Source: Rhodoferax ferrireducens (lineage in GTDB: Bacteria; Pseudomonadota; Gammaproteobacteria; Burkholderiales; Burkholderiaceae_C). From it: DNA of 64,000 nucleotides. The translations under genes and the position numbers were made by a program. The first letter of the stretch is position 1. Each line of letters opens with the position of its first letter. Location of the stretch: positions 21,835 to 85,834 of the forward strand of contig NZ_QEII01000275.1 in NCBI RefSeq assembly GCF_003347515.1, in the 5' to 3' direction. This document shows, in pieces, positions 29,023 through 37,816 of this stretch. The notes below the pieces were generated by a model. That model was given only the letters and a program-made list of their open reading frames with translations. It was not told the DNA's origin and made no database searches.

Positions 29023-29093
29023 GGAAATCTCCTTGAATATCAATTGCTTGGGTCGGGGTTTGATTCGCAGCACCCTCTGGTTTTAATGACAGG

Positions 29094-29109
29094 CTGGATG
29101 CTTGAACAG
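29094..29109 (-). promoter_or_regulatory. LexA (SOS) box of recA
   Basis: On the minus strand the sequence is CTGTTCAAGCATCCAG, one mismatch from CTGT-N8-ACAG. It begins one base past a plausible -10 (TAAACT, 29111-29116) with a -35 TTTACA (29133-29138) 16 bases further up, so LexA would cover the start point. Confidence 0.65.
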
Positions 29110-29127
29110 TAGTTTAGCGCGGCCTTT

Positions 29128-29145
29128 AAATCTGTAAACAGATTT
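29128..29145. promoter_or_regulatory. Perfect 18-bp palindrome in recA-marR divergent region
   Basis: AAATCTGTAAACAGATTT reads AAATCTGT-AA-ACAGATTT. It overlaps the candidate recA -35 and lies 50 bases before the MarR gene. Palindromes of this size are typical MarR-dimer operators, so autoregulation is likely and an effect on recA is possible. Confidence 0.5.
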
Positions 29146-29195
29146 TTTAGTCAATTTGGTTTACTATTTCCACCTACCCATTGCTCCTTCACACC

Positions 29196-29669
29196 ATGTC
29201 TGATCCTTATCCCACCGATGGCTGGCGCCAAACCCACTTGGGGCACTGGATGAGCCAGGCGCTGCAGCGCTTTGACGCCCGCGTGCTGGCCCTGATGGCC
29301 CGCAATGAAGACATGCCGCTGGCGCTGTCAAATCTGGCGGCGCGGGGGCGTTTGAGCGCATCGCACGTCCACATCACGCGCCATCTGGCACTGGAGGGTT
29401 CGCGCCTGACCGAGCTGGCGCAGCGCGCCAACATGAGCAAGCAGGCCATGGGCAAACTGGTCGAGCAGTGCGAGGCCTGGGGTCTGGTCACCCGCCTGGA
29501 GGACACGCACGACGCCCGTGCCCGGCGCATTGTGTTCACCCCCATTGGACTGGCCTGGCTGCAGGCGTTTCGCCAAGCGGTGGTGCAGGCCGAGGATGAG
29601 TTGCGCGCGGCGGTCGGGCCAGAAGTGGCCACCGTCATCGCGATCGGGCTGGAAGCGTATGCAACCTGA
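29196..29669 (+). CDS. MarR-family transcriptional regulator
   Basis: 157 residues. The winged helix shows in LALEGSRLTELAQRANMSKQAMGKLVEQCEAWGLVTRLEDTHDARARRIVFTPIG, with the DxRxR wing typical of MarR. I chose the ATG at 29196 (MSDPYPTDGW); a TTG at 29181 is less likely. It is divergent from recA with an 18-bp palindrome between them. Target and ligand unknown. Confidence 0.88.
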   Translation: MSDPYPTDGWRQTHLGHWMSQALQRFDARVLALMARNEDMPLALSNLAARGRLSASHVHITRHLALEGSRLTELAQRANMSKQAMGKLVEQCEAWGLVTRLEDTHDARARRIVFTPIGLAWLQAFRQAVVQAEDELRAAVGPEVATVIAIGLEAYAT

Positions 29670-29774
29670 AAGTCTGCCCTCACCTGACGAAAAACGTCTG
29701 GCGGGCATGCGCGCCTAGAATTGGCGAAAAACACGAATGCCCGTCGACGGCCTTCACCCACCAAGGAGACTCAC

Positions 29775-30449
<675 letters not shown>

Positions 30450-30476
30450 ACATAGGCTGTCCACGCTTGTGACCTC

Positions 30477-31934
30477 GTGAACATTTTCCACCGCGAGCAG
30501 CGCTCCCTTTTCGGTGAGATCCTGGACTGGATGCTCACGCCGCTGCTGCTGCTGTGGCCCGTGAGTCTGGTGCTGACTTGGCTTGTAGCGCAAAGCATTG
30601 CCGGCAAGCCGTTTGACCGGGCGCTGGAGTATGACGTCGGGGCGCTGGCGCAATTGGTCACCGTAAACAACAACCGGGTCCAATTCAACCTGCCGCTACC
30701 GGCGCGCGAACTGCTGCGCGCCGATGATTCGGACACGGTTTACTACCAGCTGCTGGGTGCACGGGGCGAGTACCTGAGTGGTGAGCGCGAGCTGCCACTG
30801 CCGCCGGAAGACGAGAAACCCGTTTTCGATGAGGTTCGCATTCGGGACGACGAGTTCCGCGGCGTCGACATCAAGGTCGCCTACACCTGGGTCAAAGTGG
30901 CGCTGCCGGGCGCCAAACCGGCGCTGGTGCAGGTGGCCGAGACCATGGAAAAACGCTCGGTGCTGGCGACGGAAATTGTCAAGGGCGTCATGCTGCCGCA
31001 GTTCGTCATCCTGCCGCTGGCGGTGCTGCTGGTGTGGCTGGCGCTGGTGCAGGCGATCAAACCCCTGAACCAGCTGGAAGAGCGCATTCGCGCCCGCCGC
31101 CCCGACGATTTGAGTCCGATCGATGCGCAGGCAGTGCCGCTGGAAGTGGCGCCGCTGGTGTACTCGGTCAACGATCTCTTGATGCGACTCAAAGACTCGA
31201 TTGCCACCCAAAAACGCTTTCTGGCCGACGCAGCCCACCAGCTCAAGACACCGCTGGCGGGTTTGCGCATGCAGGCCGACCTGGCGCAACGCGAAGGCGC
31301 CAACACCGAGGAGCTGAAACAATCGCTGCGCCAGATCGGCCGCGCCAGCATCCGGGCGACCCACACCGTCAACCAGCTGCTGGCGCTGGCGCGGGCGGAG
31401 AGCAGCGGCGCGGCGATGCCGCGCACGCTGTGCGATCTGGCCGACCTGACCATGGCCGTGGTGCGGGATTGCGTGCCGCGGGCGATCGAAAAATACATTG
31501 ACCTGGGTTATGAAGGCACCCAGCCAGGCGCGGAAGGCGGGCAACTGGCGGGCAACCCGACCCTGCTCAAGGAGCTGATCCGCAACCTGGTGGACAACGC
31601 CATCAATTACACGCCCTCCAGCGTCGACCAACCCGGCGTCATCACAGCGCGGGTGCTGACCGATCCGTTTGGCAAAACCCTGGTGCTGCAGGTGGAAGAT
31701 TCCGGCCCGGGCGTGCCCGAGGCCGAGCGGGAGCTTATTTTCCAACCCTTCTATCGCGCGCTGGGCACCGAGGCCGATGGCTCCGGGCTGGGCCTGCCGA
31801 TCGTGATGAAGATCGCGCACCAGCACAACGCCACCGTCAGCATGGAGGACACCCGGCCCGGTCAGGTGCCGCCCGGTGCGCGCTTCAGTGTGCGTTTTAT
31901 GGCGGAGTCGACCAGCGACGCGGCCCTGGCCTAG
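30477..31934 (+). CDS. Sensor histidine kinase (TctE/QseC-like)
   Basis: 485 residues with a GTG start. A first transmembrane helix (about 18-40), a periplasmic domain of the 2CSK_N type (about 45-165), a second helix (about 168-190) and a HAMP-like linker precede the HisKA domain with FLADAAHQLKTPLAGLRMQ (His near 254) and an HATPase domain (NLVDNAINYTPS, VEDSGPGVP, GSGLGLPIV). It pairs with the response regulator just upstream. A Bug-type binding protein lies 3 kb away, and such proteins can signal through TctE, but no direct link is visible. Confidence 0.92.
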   Translation: MNIFHREQRSLFGEILDWMLTPLLLLWPVSLVLTWLVAQSIAGKPFDRALEYDVGALAQLVTVNNNRVQFNLPLPARELLRADDSDTVYYQLLGARGEYLSGERELPLPPEDEKPVFDEVRIRDDEFRGVDIKVAYTWVKVALPGAKPALVQVAETMEKRSVLATEIVKGVMLPQFVILPLAVLLVWLALVQAIKPLNQLEERIRARRPDDLSPIDAQAVPLEVAPLVYSVNDLLMRLKDSIATQKRFLADAAHQLKTPLAGLRMQADLAQREGANTEELKQSLRQIGRASIRATHTVNQLLALARAESSGAAMPRTLCDLADLTMAVVRDCVPRAIEKYIDLGYEGTQPGAEGGQLAGNPTLLKELIRNLVDNAINYTPSSVDQPGVITARVLTDPFGKTLVLQVEDSGPGVPEAERELIFQPFYRALGTEADGSGLGLPIVMKIAHQHNATVSMEDTRPGQVPPGARFSVRFMAESTSDAALA

Positions 31935-31937
31935 GGC

Positions 31938-32600
31938 TCAGCGGCACGCGGTCAAGGGCTTGCCGGCCAGAGCCGGCGTCAAGGCCTCCAGTCGGGCTCG
32001 CAACGCATCATCGACGCCCGGCAAGCGCAACAGCAGGCCACGCACCTCGGCGCGCTCCTCCACCACACGTGCGGTGCGCACGCCGCGCTGGCTCAAAGCC
32101 TCCAGTGCCTCATTGGCCGCTGCCTGCGTCTCGAAGCCGCCCAAGGACAGCCCCAAGGCCAGCGCCGGGTTGACCAAGGGCTCATACTTCAGGTTCAAGA
32201 ACGCCAGCTGCGCGCGCTTTTTTTCTAGATCGGCGGTGCTGGCATATTTACCCATGTAGATGATCCAGCGCGCCGGCTCCGCTGCGGCGTCCAGCACCCA
32301 CGAGCCCGCCGGCCAGCTGGCGGACAGTGTGCGACGCAACAGCTCACCCTGAACTTCGTCAAACAAACCGGCCTGCAGACACTCGTTCGAGCCGGCAACA
32401 AGGACGCGCGGCGCCGCCTCAGGCAGGCCCTGCTCCTGTTGGGTGAGCAGGTGCAGGGCATCCGGCCTGATTTGCTGATCCAAGCGTTGCGGTTCGGATT
32501 GCTGCACCGGCGCCAGGCCCAGGCCGAGCAGCAGGTCTTGTGACCAGGCGAAATATAGGCCGTTGAGCAGTACCAGGGCCAGAACAAATAATCGCAACAT
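31938..32600 (-). CDS. SPOR-domain membrane protein
   Basis: 220 residues. An N-terminal transmembrane helix (MLRLFVLALVLLNGLYFAW) anchors a periplasmic part whose residues about 110-190 fit a SPOR fold (WIIYMGKYASTADLEKKRAQLAFLNLKYEPL, GLSLGGFETQAAANEALEAL). SPOR domains bind denuded peptidoglycan at division sites. It is convergent with the kinase gene and downstream of birA, an order common in Burkholderiales. Its specific role is unknown. Confidence 0.75.
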   Translation of the reverse strand: MLRLFVLALVLLNGLYFAWSQDLLLGLGLAPVQQSEPQRLDQQIRPDALHLLTQQEQGLPEAAPRVLVAGSNECLQAGLFDEVQGELLRRTLSASWPAGSWVLDAAAEPARWIIYMGKYASTADLEKKRAQLAFLNLKYEPLVNPALALGLSLGGFETQAAANEALEALSQRGVRTARVVEERAEVRGLLLRLPGVDDALRARLEALTPALAGKPLTACR

Positions 32601-32617
32601 GGGTGTACAGGTGCCGA

Positions 32618-33418
32618 CTAGAGATGCTCGTAGGGCGGGGGACTCAAGGGGCGCACGCTTACCTCGGAACTGGTGATTTTTTTGACCCCCTGCTCCGTCT
32701 GTACGCGCAAGGCGCCAACACCATCCACCCCAAGCGCTGTACCGCTTACCCCATCGCTGAGGGTCACCGCAAGTCCGGCCAGCGCATCGCGCTCATTGAA
32801 ACGGGCCTGAAACGGCGCGAAGCCGTACGCCTCGAACGCCTTGAGGGCTTGCACCAAGGGTGCGGCGATCCGCAGCAGGGCCTGTGGCGCATCCACGCCC
32901 GGCAGCACCTCCCCCAGCCAGGCGGGCGGCGTGGCCAGGCCCGTGGCGCCACGCTCCCGGATGTTGATACCCACACCCACCACGGCGTAACGCAGATCGC
33001 CCAGACTGGCGGTCTCGATCAGAATGCCGGCCAGTTTGCGGTCATGCAACCACACATCATTGGGCCACTTCAAGCGCAGCTCGGGATGCAGGCTCTGGAC
33101 GATGCTGAGCCCCACGGCCAGCGACAGGCCCGACCAGTCTTGCGGCGACAAGGGCAGGCCCAACGAAAAAGTAAGAGAAGCTGGCGCCCCCGCGCTTGCC
33201 TCCTGCCCGCTAAACCACTGTCGTCCCAATCGGCCGCGCCCAGCCGTCTGCTGCTCGGCCACCAGCAGCACCGGCTCCATGCGCCCGGCGCGGGCGCGGC
33301 GCATCAACTCGGTGTTGGTGGAATCGATCTGCGGCAATATTTCGACGGTAAAACCGGGCAGATCAGGCACCACGGCTTCCCAGATCGCCTCAGCCGGCCA
33401 GCGTGTCGGGCTGCTCAT
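32618..33418 (-). CDS. birA: Biotin-[acetyl-CoA-carboxylase] ligase (monofunctional)
   Basis: 266 residues with the biotin protein ligase core: IDSTNTELMRRA, the biotinyl-AMP loop AEQQTAGRGRLGRQW, LKWPNDVWLHDRKLAGILIET and VVGVGINI. The N-terminal HTH repressor domain of E. coli BirA is absent, so it only biotinylates carboxyl-carrier proteins. ATG at 33418 is preferred over a GTG two codons upstream that abuts the SET gene stop. Confidence 0.94.
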   Translation of the reverse strand: MSSPTRWPAEAIWEAVVPDLPGFTVEILPQIDSTNTELMRRARAGRMEPVLLVAEQQTAGRGRLGRQWFSGQEASAGAPASLTFSLGLPLSPQDWSGLSLAVGLSIVQSLHPELRLKWPNDVWLHDRKLAGILIETASLGDLRYAVVGVGINIRERGATGLATPPAWLGEVLPGVDAPQALLRIAAPLVQALKAFEAYGFAPFQARFNERDALAGLAVTLSDGVSGTALGVDGVGALRVQTEQGVKKITSSEVSVRPLSPPPYEHL

Positions 33419-33424
33419 GGTCAC

Positions 33425-33904
33425 TTAACGGCGGCCGCGTTTCGGCGCCAAAAGCGTGCCGCGGCAAGTCTTCGCGCCGCACCAGCAGGGGTACTCGGCC
33501 TTGAGCTTGGGCGTGTAGCGCTCGTCAATGATCAGGCCGTAGTCGTAATTGAGTTCTTCGCCGGCCTTGATATTGCGCAGGGCCTTGATGAAAATACGCC
33601 CGTCCTGCTCGTCGGCTTCGCAGTTGGGGTCGCAGGCGTGGTTGATCCAGCGCGAGGAGTTGCCGCCCACCACCGCGTCGATCACGCGGTTTTCGTCAAT
33701 GTGAAAATAAAACGTGTGATTCGGGTCGGTCGGGTCGTGCGGGTGACGCGCCTGCGCTTCGGGCCAGCTGATGATCTCGCCCACGTATTCAATGAGGGTT
33801 TCGCCTTCGGCGATATCCTGCACGGCAAACACGCCTTTGCCGTGCACGCCGGAGCGTCGGGTTTGAATGCGGCGATGGCTTGCGGCGGCGACTTTTTTGG
33901 GCAC
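33425..33904 (-). CDS. SET-domain protein (putative lysine methyltransferase)
   Basis: 159 residues. The SET core is clear: HGKGVFAVQDIAEGETLIEYVGE, SSRWINHACDPNCEAD and GEELNYDYG, followed by a post-SET Cys cluster (CWCGAKTCRG). Such small SET proteins are widespread in bacteria and probably methylate protein lysines; the substrate is not known. It is translated immediately before birA. Confidence 0.88.
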   Translation of the reverse strand: MPKKVAAASHRRIQTRRSGVHGKGVFAVQDIAEGETLIEYVGEIISWPEAQARHPHDPTDPNHTFYFHIDENRVIDAVVGGNSSRWINHACDPNCEADEQDGRIFIKALRNIKAGEELNYDYGLIIDERYTPKLKAEYPCWCGAKTCRGTLLAPKRGRR

Positions 33905-34005
33905 GGTGAAAAATTTGGTATGGTGAACTCGTATGGGCGCGTGTGGGCGCGCTCACGTATGTGTGTGTGCGCCTGTGCGCACGCGAGAAACTGGATTGTA
34001 GTCAG

Positions 34006-37000
34006 ATGAAAACATTAGTAATCGCCGAGAAACCTTCTGTAGCGCAAGACATCGTCAAGGCGCTCACGCCTGTGGCGGGCAAGTTCGAGAAACACGACGA
34101 GCATTTCGAGAACGACAAATACGTCGTCACCAGTGCCGTCGGCCACTTGCTTGAAATCCAGGCGCCGGAAGAATTTGACGTCAAGCGCGGCAAGTGGAGT
34201 TTTGCCCACCTGCCGGTGATTCCACCGCACTTTGACCTGAAGCCGATGGACAAAACCAAGACGCGGCTCAACGCCATCGTCAAACAGGCCAAACGCAAAG
34301 ACGTGGGCGCCTTCATCAACGCCTGCGATGCCGGGCGCGAGGGTGAGCTGATCTTTCGTCTGATCCAGCAGTACAGCAAGGTCAAGCTGCCGGTGCAGCG
34401 CCTGTGGCTGCAGTCGATGACGCCGCAAGCCATCCGCGATGGTTTTGGCGCCCTGCGCAGCGACCAGCAGATGCTGCCGCTGGCGGATGCGGCGCGCTGC
34501 CGCAGCGAGGCCGACTGGCTGGTCGGCATCAACGGCACGCGCGCCATGACGGCGTTCAACTCGCGCGATGGCGGCTTCTTCTTGACCACGGTCGGCCGGG
34601 TGCAGACACCGACCTTGAGCGTGGTGGTGGAACGCGAGGAAAAAATCCGCAAGTTCATCAGCCGCGACTACTGGGAAGTGCACGCCACCTTTGCGGCACA
34701 GGCTGGCGACTACCCTGCCAAATGGTTTGACCCCAAATGGAAACGCTCGGCCGCCAATGCCGCCGCTGGCAACACCGACGAGATGGACCCCGAGCTCAAG
34801 GCCGACCGCCTCTGGAACCAGCGTGAGGCGCAGCTCATTGCCGATGCGGTACGCGGCCAGAAGGCCACCGTGACGGAGGAAAGCAAGCCGACGACGCAAG
34901 CCTCACCCCTGCTGTTCGACTTGACCAGCCTGCAGCGCGAGGCCAACGGCAAGTTTGGTTTTTCCGCCAAGACCACGCTGTCGATCGCGCAAAGCCTGTA
35001 CGAGCGCCACAAGGCCCTGACCTATCCGCGGACCGACTCGCGCGCCCTGCCCGAGGACTATGTGCCGGTGGTCAAGCAGACCTTCGAGATGCTGGCCGGC
35101 AGCGGCATGAAGCATCTGGCACCACACGCCAGCACCGCGCTGCAGGGCAACTACATCCGCCCCAGCAAACGGATCTTTGACAACGCCAAGGTCAGCGATC
35201 ACTTTGCCATCATCCCGACGCTGCAGGCCCCCAGCGGCCTGTCCGAGACCGAGCAGAAGATCTATGACCTGGTGGTGCGCCGCTTCATGGCGGTGTTTTT
35301 CCCCAGTGCCGAGTACCAGATCACCACGCGCATCAGTACGGTTGCCGCCGCGCCGGACCGCCCCAAGCAAGGCACGGCCCCCGCGGGGGGCAGCGAAGCA
35401 CACGCAGTGGCGAGCGTGGGGGCACTTATCAGTCACAGCTTCAAGACCGAAGGCAAGGTGCTGGTCAAGCCAGGCTGGCTGGCGATTTACGGCAAGGAAG
35501 CGGCCGAAGAGGTCAAGGACGGGGACGACAAGAGCCCGGGCAACCTGGTGCCGGTCAAACCGGGCGAACTGGTCAATGCTGAATCGGTCGACCCCAAAGC
35601 CCTGAAAACCCGCCCACCGGCGCGCTACTCGGAAGCCACACTGTTGGGTGCCATGGAAGGCGCCGGCAAGACCGTGGAAGACGACGAGCTGCGCGAAGCC
35701 ATGCAGGAAAAAGGCCTGGGCACGCCAGCCACCCGCTCCAGCATCATTGAAGGCTTGATTGCCGAAAAATACATGCTGCGCGAAGGCCGCGAGCTGATCC
35801 CCACGGCCAAGGCCTTCCAGCTCATGACGCTGTTGCGCGGTCTGGATGTGGAAGAGCTGACCAAGGCCGAACTCACCGGCGAGTGGGAGCACAAGCTGGC
35901 GCAGATGGAGCACGGCAAACTGAGTCGCGAATCCTTCATGGCCGAGATTGCCGCCATGACCGAGCGCATGGTTAAAAAAGCCAAGGAATACGACCGCGAC
36001 ACCATTCCCGGCGACTACGCGACGCTTACCGCGCCCTGCCCCAACTGCGGCGGCGTGATCAAGGAAAACTACCGTCGTTACACCTGCACCGGCAAGACCG
36101 GGACAGAAGACGGTTGCGGCTTCTCCTTTGGCAAAACACCGGCGGGCCGCACCTTTGAAGTCGCGGAAGTAGAGCGGTTTTTGCGTGACAAGAAGATTGG
36201 CCCGCTGGAGGGCTTCCGCTCCAAAGCCGGTTGGCCGTTCACCGCCGAGATGGTCATCAAGTTCGACGAAGAAACCAAAAACTACAAGCTTGAGTTTGAT
36301 TTTGGCGACGACAAAAAGGGCGAGGAGTCGGGCGAACTGATCGACTTTTCCGGCCAGGAATCGCTGGGCGCCTGCCCCAAATGCGGCAGCGCCGTATTTG
36401 AGCACGGCAAGAGTTACGTCTGCGAAAAATCCGTGCCGACCATGGCACAAGCCACGCCGAGCTGCGACTTCAAGAGCGGCCAGGTCATCCTGCAGCAGCC
36501 CATCGTGCGTGAGCAGATGAGCAAGTTGCTCGACACCGGCAAGACCGATCTGCTGGACAAGTTTGTCTCCATGCGCACGCGCCGTGGCTTCAAAGCCATG
36601 CTGGCCTGGGACGCAGAGGCCAGCAAGGTCAACTTTGAATTTGCCCCGTCCAAGTTCCCGCCGCGCAAGACCGCAGCCAAGACGGCCGGAGCTACTAAAA
36701 CAGTAGCTACTCGCGCAGCATCTGCGGGGGCTTCAGCCAAGAAAGCACCTGCAAAGAAGGCAGCAAGCAAGACCACGGCGGCCAAAACACCGCGCAAAGC
36801 AGCCGTCAAGAGAGCCGGCACACCCGCTGCGGGTCTGACACCCAGCGCAGCCCTGGCAGAAGTCATTGGCAGCGAAGCCGTGGCCCGCCCGCAGGTCATC
36901 AAAAAGCTGTGGGACTACATCAAGGTCAACCAGCTGCAGGACGCGGCCAACAAGCGCGCCATCAACGCCGACGCCAAGCTGCTGGCGGTGTTTGGCAAGC

Positions 37001-37053
37001 CGCAGGTGACCATGTTTGAGCTGGCGGGCATTGTGGGCAAGCACCTGAGCTGA
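34006..37053 (+). CDS. topB: DNA topoisomerase III with C-terminal SWIB domain
   Basis: 1015 residues, much longer than E. coli TopB (about 650). Residues 1 to ~150 are the TOPRIM domain (MKTLVIAEKPSVAQDI, NACDAGREGELIFRL). The type IA core includes the catalytic Tyr region YPRTDSRALPEDY. Two zinc-type CxxC segments lie near 677 and 789 (CPNCGG, CPKCGS). After an Ala/Lys-rich linker (about 880-940), residues about 943-1014 form a SWIB/MDM2 domain. Two dispersed DNA repeats are translated in frame, at residues ~457-473 and ~895-911. The enzyme decatenates DNA; the SWIB domain may recruit protein or DNA. An in-frame start at 33943 gives a non-conserved leader and is rejected. Confidence 0.95.
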   Translation: MKTLVIAEKPSVAQDIVKALTPVAGKFEKHDEHFENDKYVVTSAVGHLLEIQAPEEFDVKRGKWSFAHLPVIPPHFDLKPMDKTKTRLNAIVKQAKRKDVGAFINACDAGREGELIFRLIQQYSKVKLPVQRLWLQSMTPQAIRDGFGALRSDQQMLPLADAARCRSEADWLVGINGTRAMTAFNSRDGGFFLTTVGRVQTPTLSVVVEREEKIRKFISRDYWEVHATFAAQAGDYPAKWFDPKWKRSAANAAAGNTDEMDPELKADRLWNQREAQLIADAVRGQKATVTEESKPTTQASPLLFDLTSLQREANGKFGFSAKTTLSIAQSLYERHKALTYPRTDSRALPEDYVPVVKQTFEMLAGSGMKHLAPHASTALQGNYIRPSKRIFDNAKVSDHFAIIPTLQAPSGLSETEQKIYDLVVRRFMAVFFPSAEYQITTRISTVAAAPDRPKQGTAPAGGSEAHAVASVGALISHSFKTEGKVLVKPGWLAIYGKEAAEEVKDGDDKSPGNLVPVKPGELVNAESVDPKALKTRPPARYSEATLLGAMEGAGKTVEDDELREAMQEKGLGTPATRSSIIEGLIAEKYMLREGRELIPTAKAFQLMTLLRGLDVEELTKAELTGEWEHKLAQMEHGKLSRESFMAEIAAMTERMVKKAKEYDRDTIPGDYATLTAPCPNCGGVIKENYRRYTCTGKTGTEDGCGFSFGKTPAGRTFEVAEVERFLRDKKIGPLEGFRSKAGWPFTAEMVIKFDEETKNYKLEFDFGDDKKGEESGELIDFSGQESLGACPKCGSAVFEHGKSYVCEKSVPTMAQATPSCDFKSGQVILQQPIVREQMSKLLDTGKTDLLDKFVSMRTRRGFKAMLAWDAEASKVNFEFAPSKFPPRKTAAKTAGATKTVATRAASAGASAKKAPAKKAASKTTAAKTPRKAAVKRAGTPAAGLTPSAALAEVIGSEAVARPQVIKKLWDYIKVNQLQDAANKRAINADAKLLAVFGKPQVTMFELAGIVGKHLS
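35376..35423 (+). repeat. GC-rich palindromic repeat inside topB
   Basis: The segment opens with GGCCCCCGCGGGGGGC and ends GAGCGTGGGGGC, a layout I recall as a common intergenic REP-like repeat of Comamonadaceae. It is read in frame as a Gly/Ala-rich insert between RISTV and HSFKTEGK of TopB, where homologues have only a short turn. Confidence 0.5.
36690..36738 (+). repeat. Dispersed short repeat, copy C (inside topB linker)
   Basis: GCTACTAAAACAGTAGC, then TACTCGCGC, a spacer and GGGGGCTTCAGCC. The pattern matches the copies in argC and the two intergenic copies. It is translated within the low-complexity linker before the SWIB domain. Confidence 0.55.
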
Positions 37054-37140
37054 TGGCGGTTGCGCCGCACTTGATGCGGCGCAACAGGGCAGGCGCGAAG
37101 CTTCGTACCATTCTGAAGTTTCCAACTTCAGGAGCCCCGC

Positions 37141-37698
37141 ATGAAACAGACCCTTCTGGCCGCCGCCCTGGTGACTGCCGCCACCCTGAGCCACGGCGGC
37201 GGCTTCACGCTGAGCAGCCCCGACATCAAGGCCAACGGGATGATCCCGGCCAGCTTCGAGTTCAACGGCTTTGGCTGCGCCGGCGAGAACAAGTCGCCGG
37301 CGCTCAAATGGAGCGGCGCCCCCAAAGGCACCAAGGCGTTTGCCGTGACGGTGTACGACCCCGACGCGCCCACCGGCTCGGGCTGGTGGCACTGGATGGT
37401 GATCAACATCCCGGCGGAGGTGAACGAACTGAGCCCCAACGCCGGCGCCGTGGGCGGCGCCAACCTGCCGGAAGGGGCGCGCCCCGCGCGTATCGACTTC
37501 GGAGTGGCCGCCTGGGGTGGCGTCTGCCCGCCGCAGGGTGACAAGGCGCATCGCTACATCTTTACCGTGTACGCGCTGAAAGACAAGCTTGACGTGCCCG
37601 CCGACGCCACCGCCGCGTTGACCGGCTTCATGATCAACGGCAACAGCCTGGGCAAGGCCAGCTTCACCGCCCGATACGGTCGGCCCAAAGCCAAGTAA
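37141..37698 (+). CDS. YbhB/YbcL-family PEBP-like protein, secreted
   Basis: 185 residues with a Sec signal (MKQTLLAAALVTAATLSHGG). The phosphatidylethanolamine-binding fold signatures are present: FTLSSPDIKANGMIP, NKSPALKWSGAPKGTKAFAVTVYDPDAPTGSGWWHWMVINIP and the late VYALKDKLDVP. Function in bacteria is poorly known; Raf-kinase-inhibitor naming comes from eukaryotic relatives. It stands alone downstream of topB. Confidence 0.92.
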   Translation: MKQTLLAAALVTAATLSHGGGFTLSSPDIKANGMIPASFEFNGFGCAGENKSPALKWSGAPKGTKAFAVTVYDPDAPTGSGWWHWMVINIPAEVNELSPNAGAVGGANLPEGARPARIDFGVAAWGGVCPPQGDKAHRYIFTVYALKDKLDVPADATAALTGFMINGNSLGKASFTARYGRPKAK

Positions 37699-37731
37699 GC
37701 GACGTGCTCAGACCCTGAATATTGATGAAAT

Positions 37732-37781
37732 AGGGCTCCAGCCCTTACCAATTAAGCGCAAGTAGCTATTTATTACATAGC
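37732..37781 (-). repeat. Dispersed short repeat, copy D (intergenic)
   Basis: On the minus strand: GCTATGTAATAAATAGC, TACTTGCGC, spacer, AAGGGCTGGAGCCCT. It is the most complete copy, with an extra AGGGCT/AGCCCT hairpin at the end. It fills the gap between two convergent genes, where it could help stop transcription. Confidence 0.6.
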
Positions 37782-37816
37782 AACCAGAGGACTACCAGCT
37801 TGGGCGGCTTCAAGTC

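Noticed and set aside
33905..34005. GT/GC alternating tract before topB
   Set aside because: Looks like simple low-complexity sequence (GTGTGTGTGCGC); no regulatory pattern could be supported, and the in-frame start at 33943 is not conserved.
34903..36450. 515-codon minus-strand open frame over topB
   Set aside because: Antisense shadow of topB with no recognisable domain.
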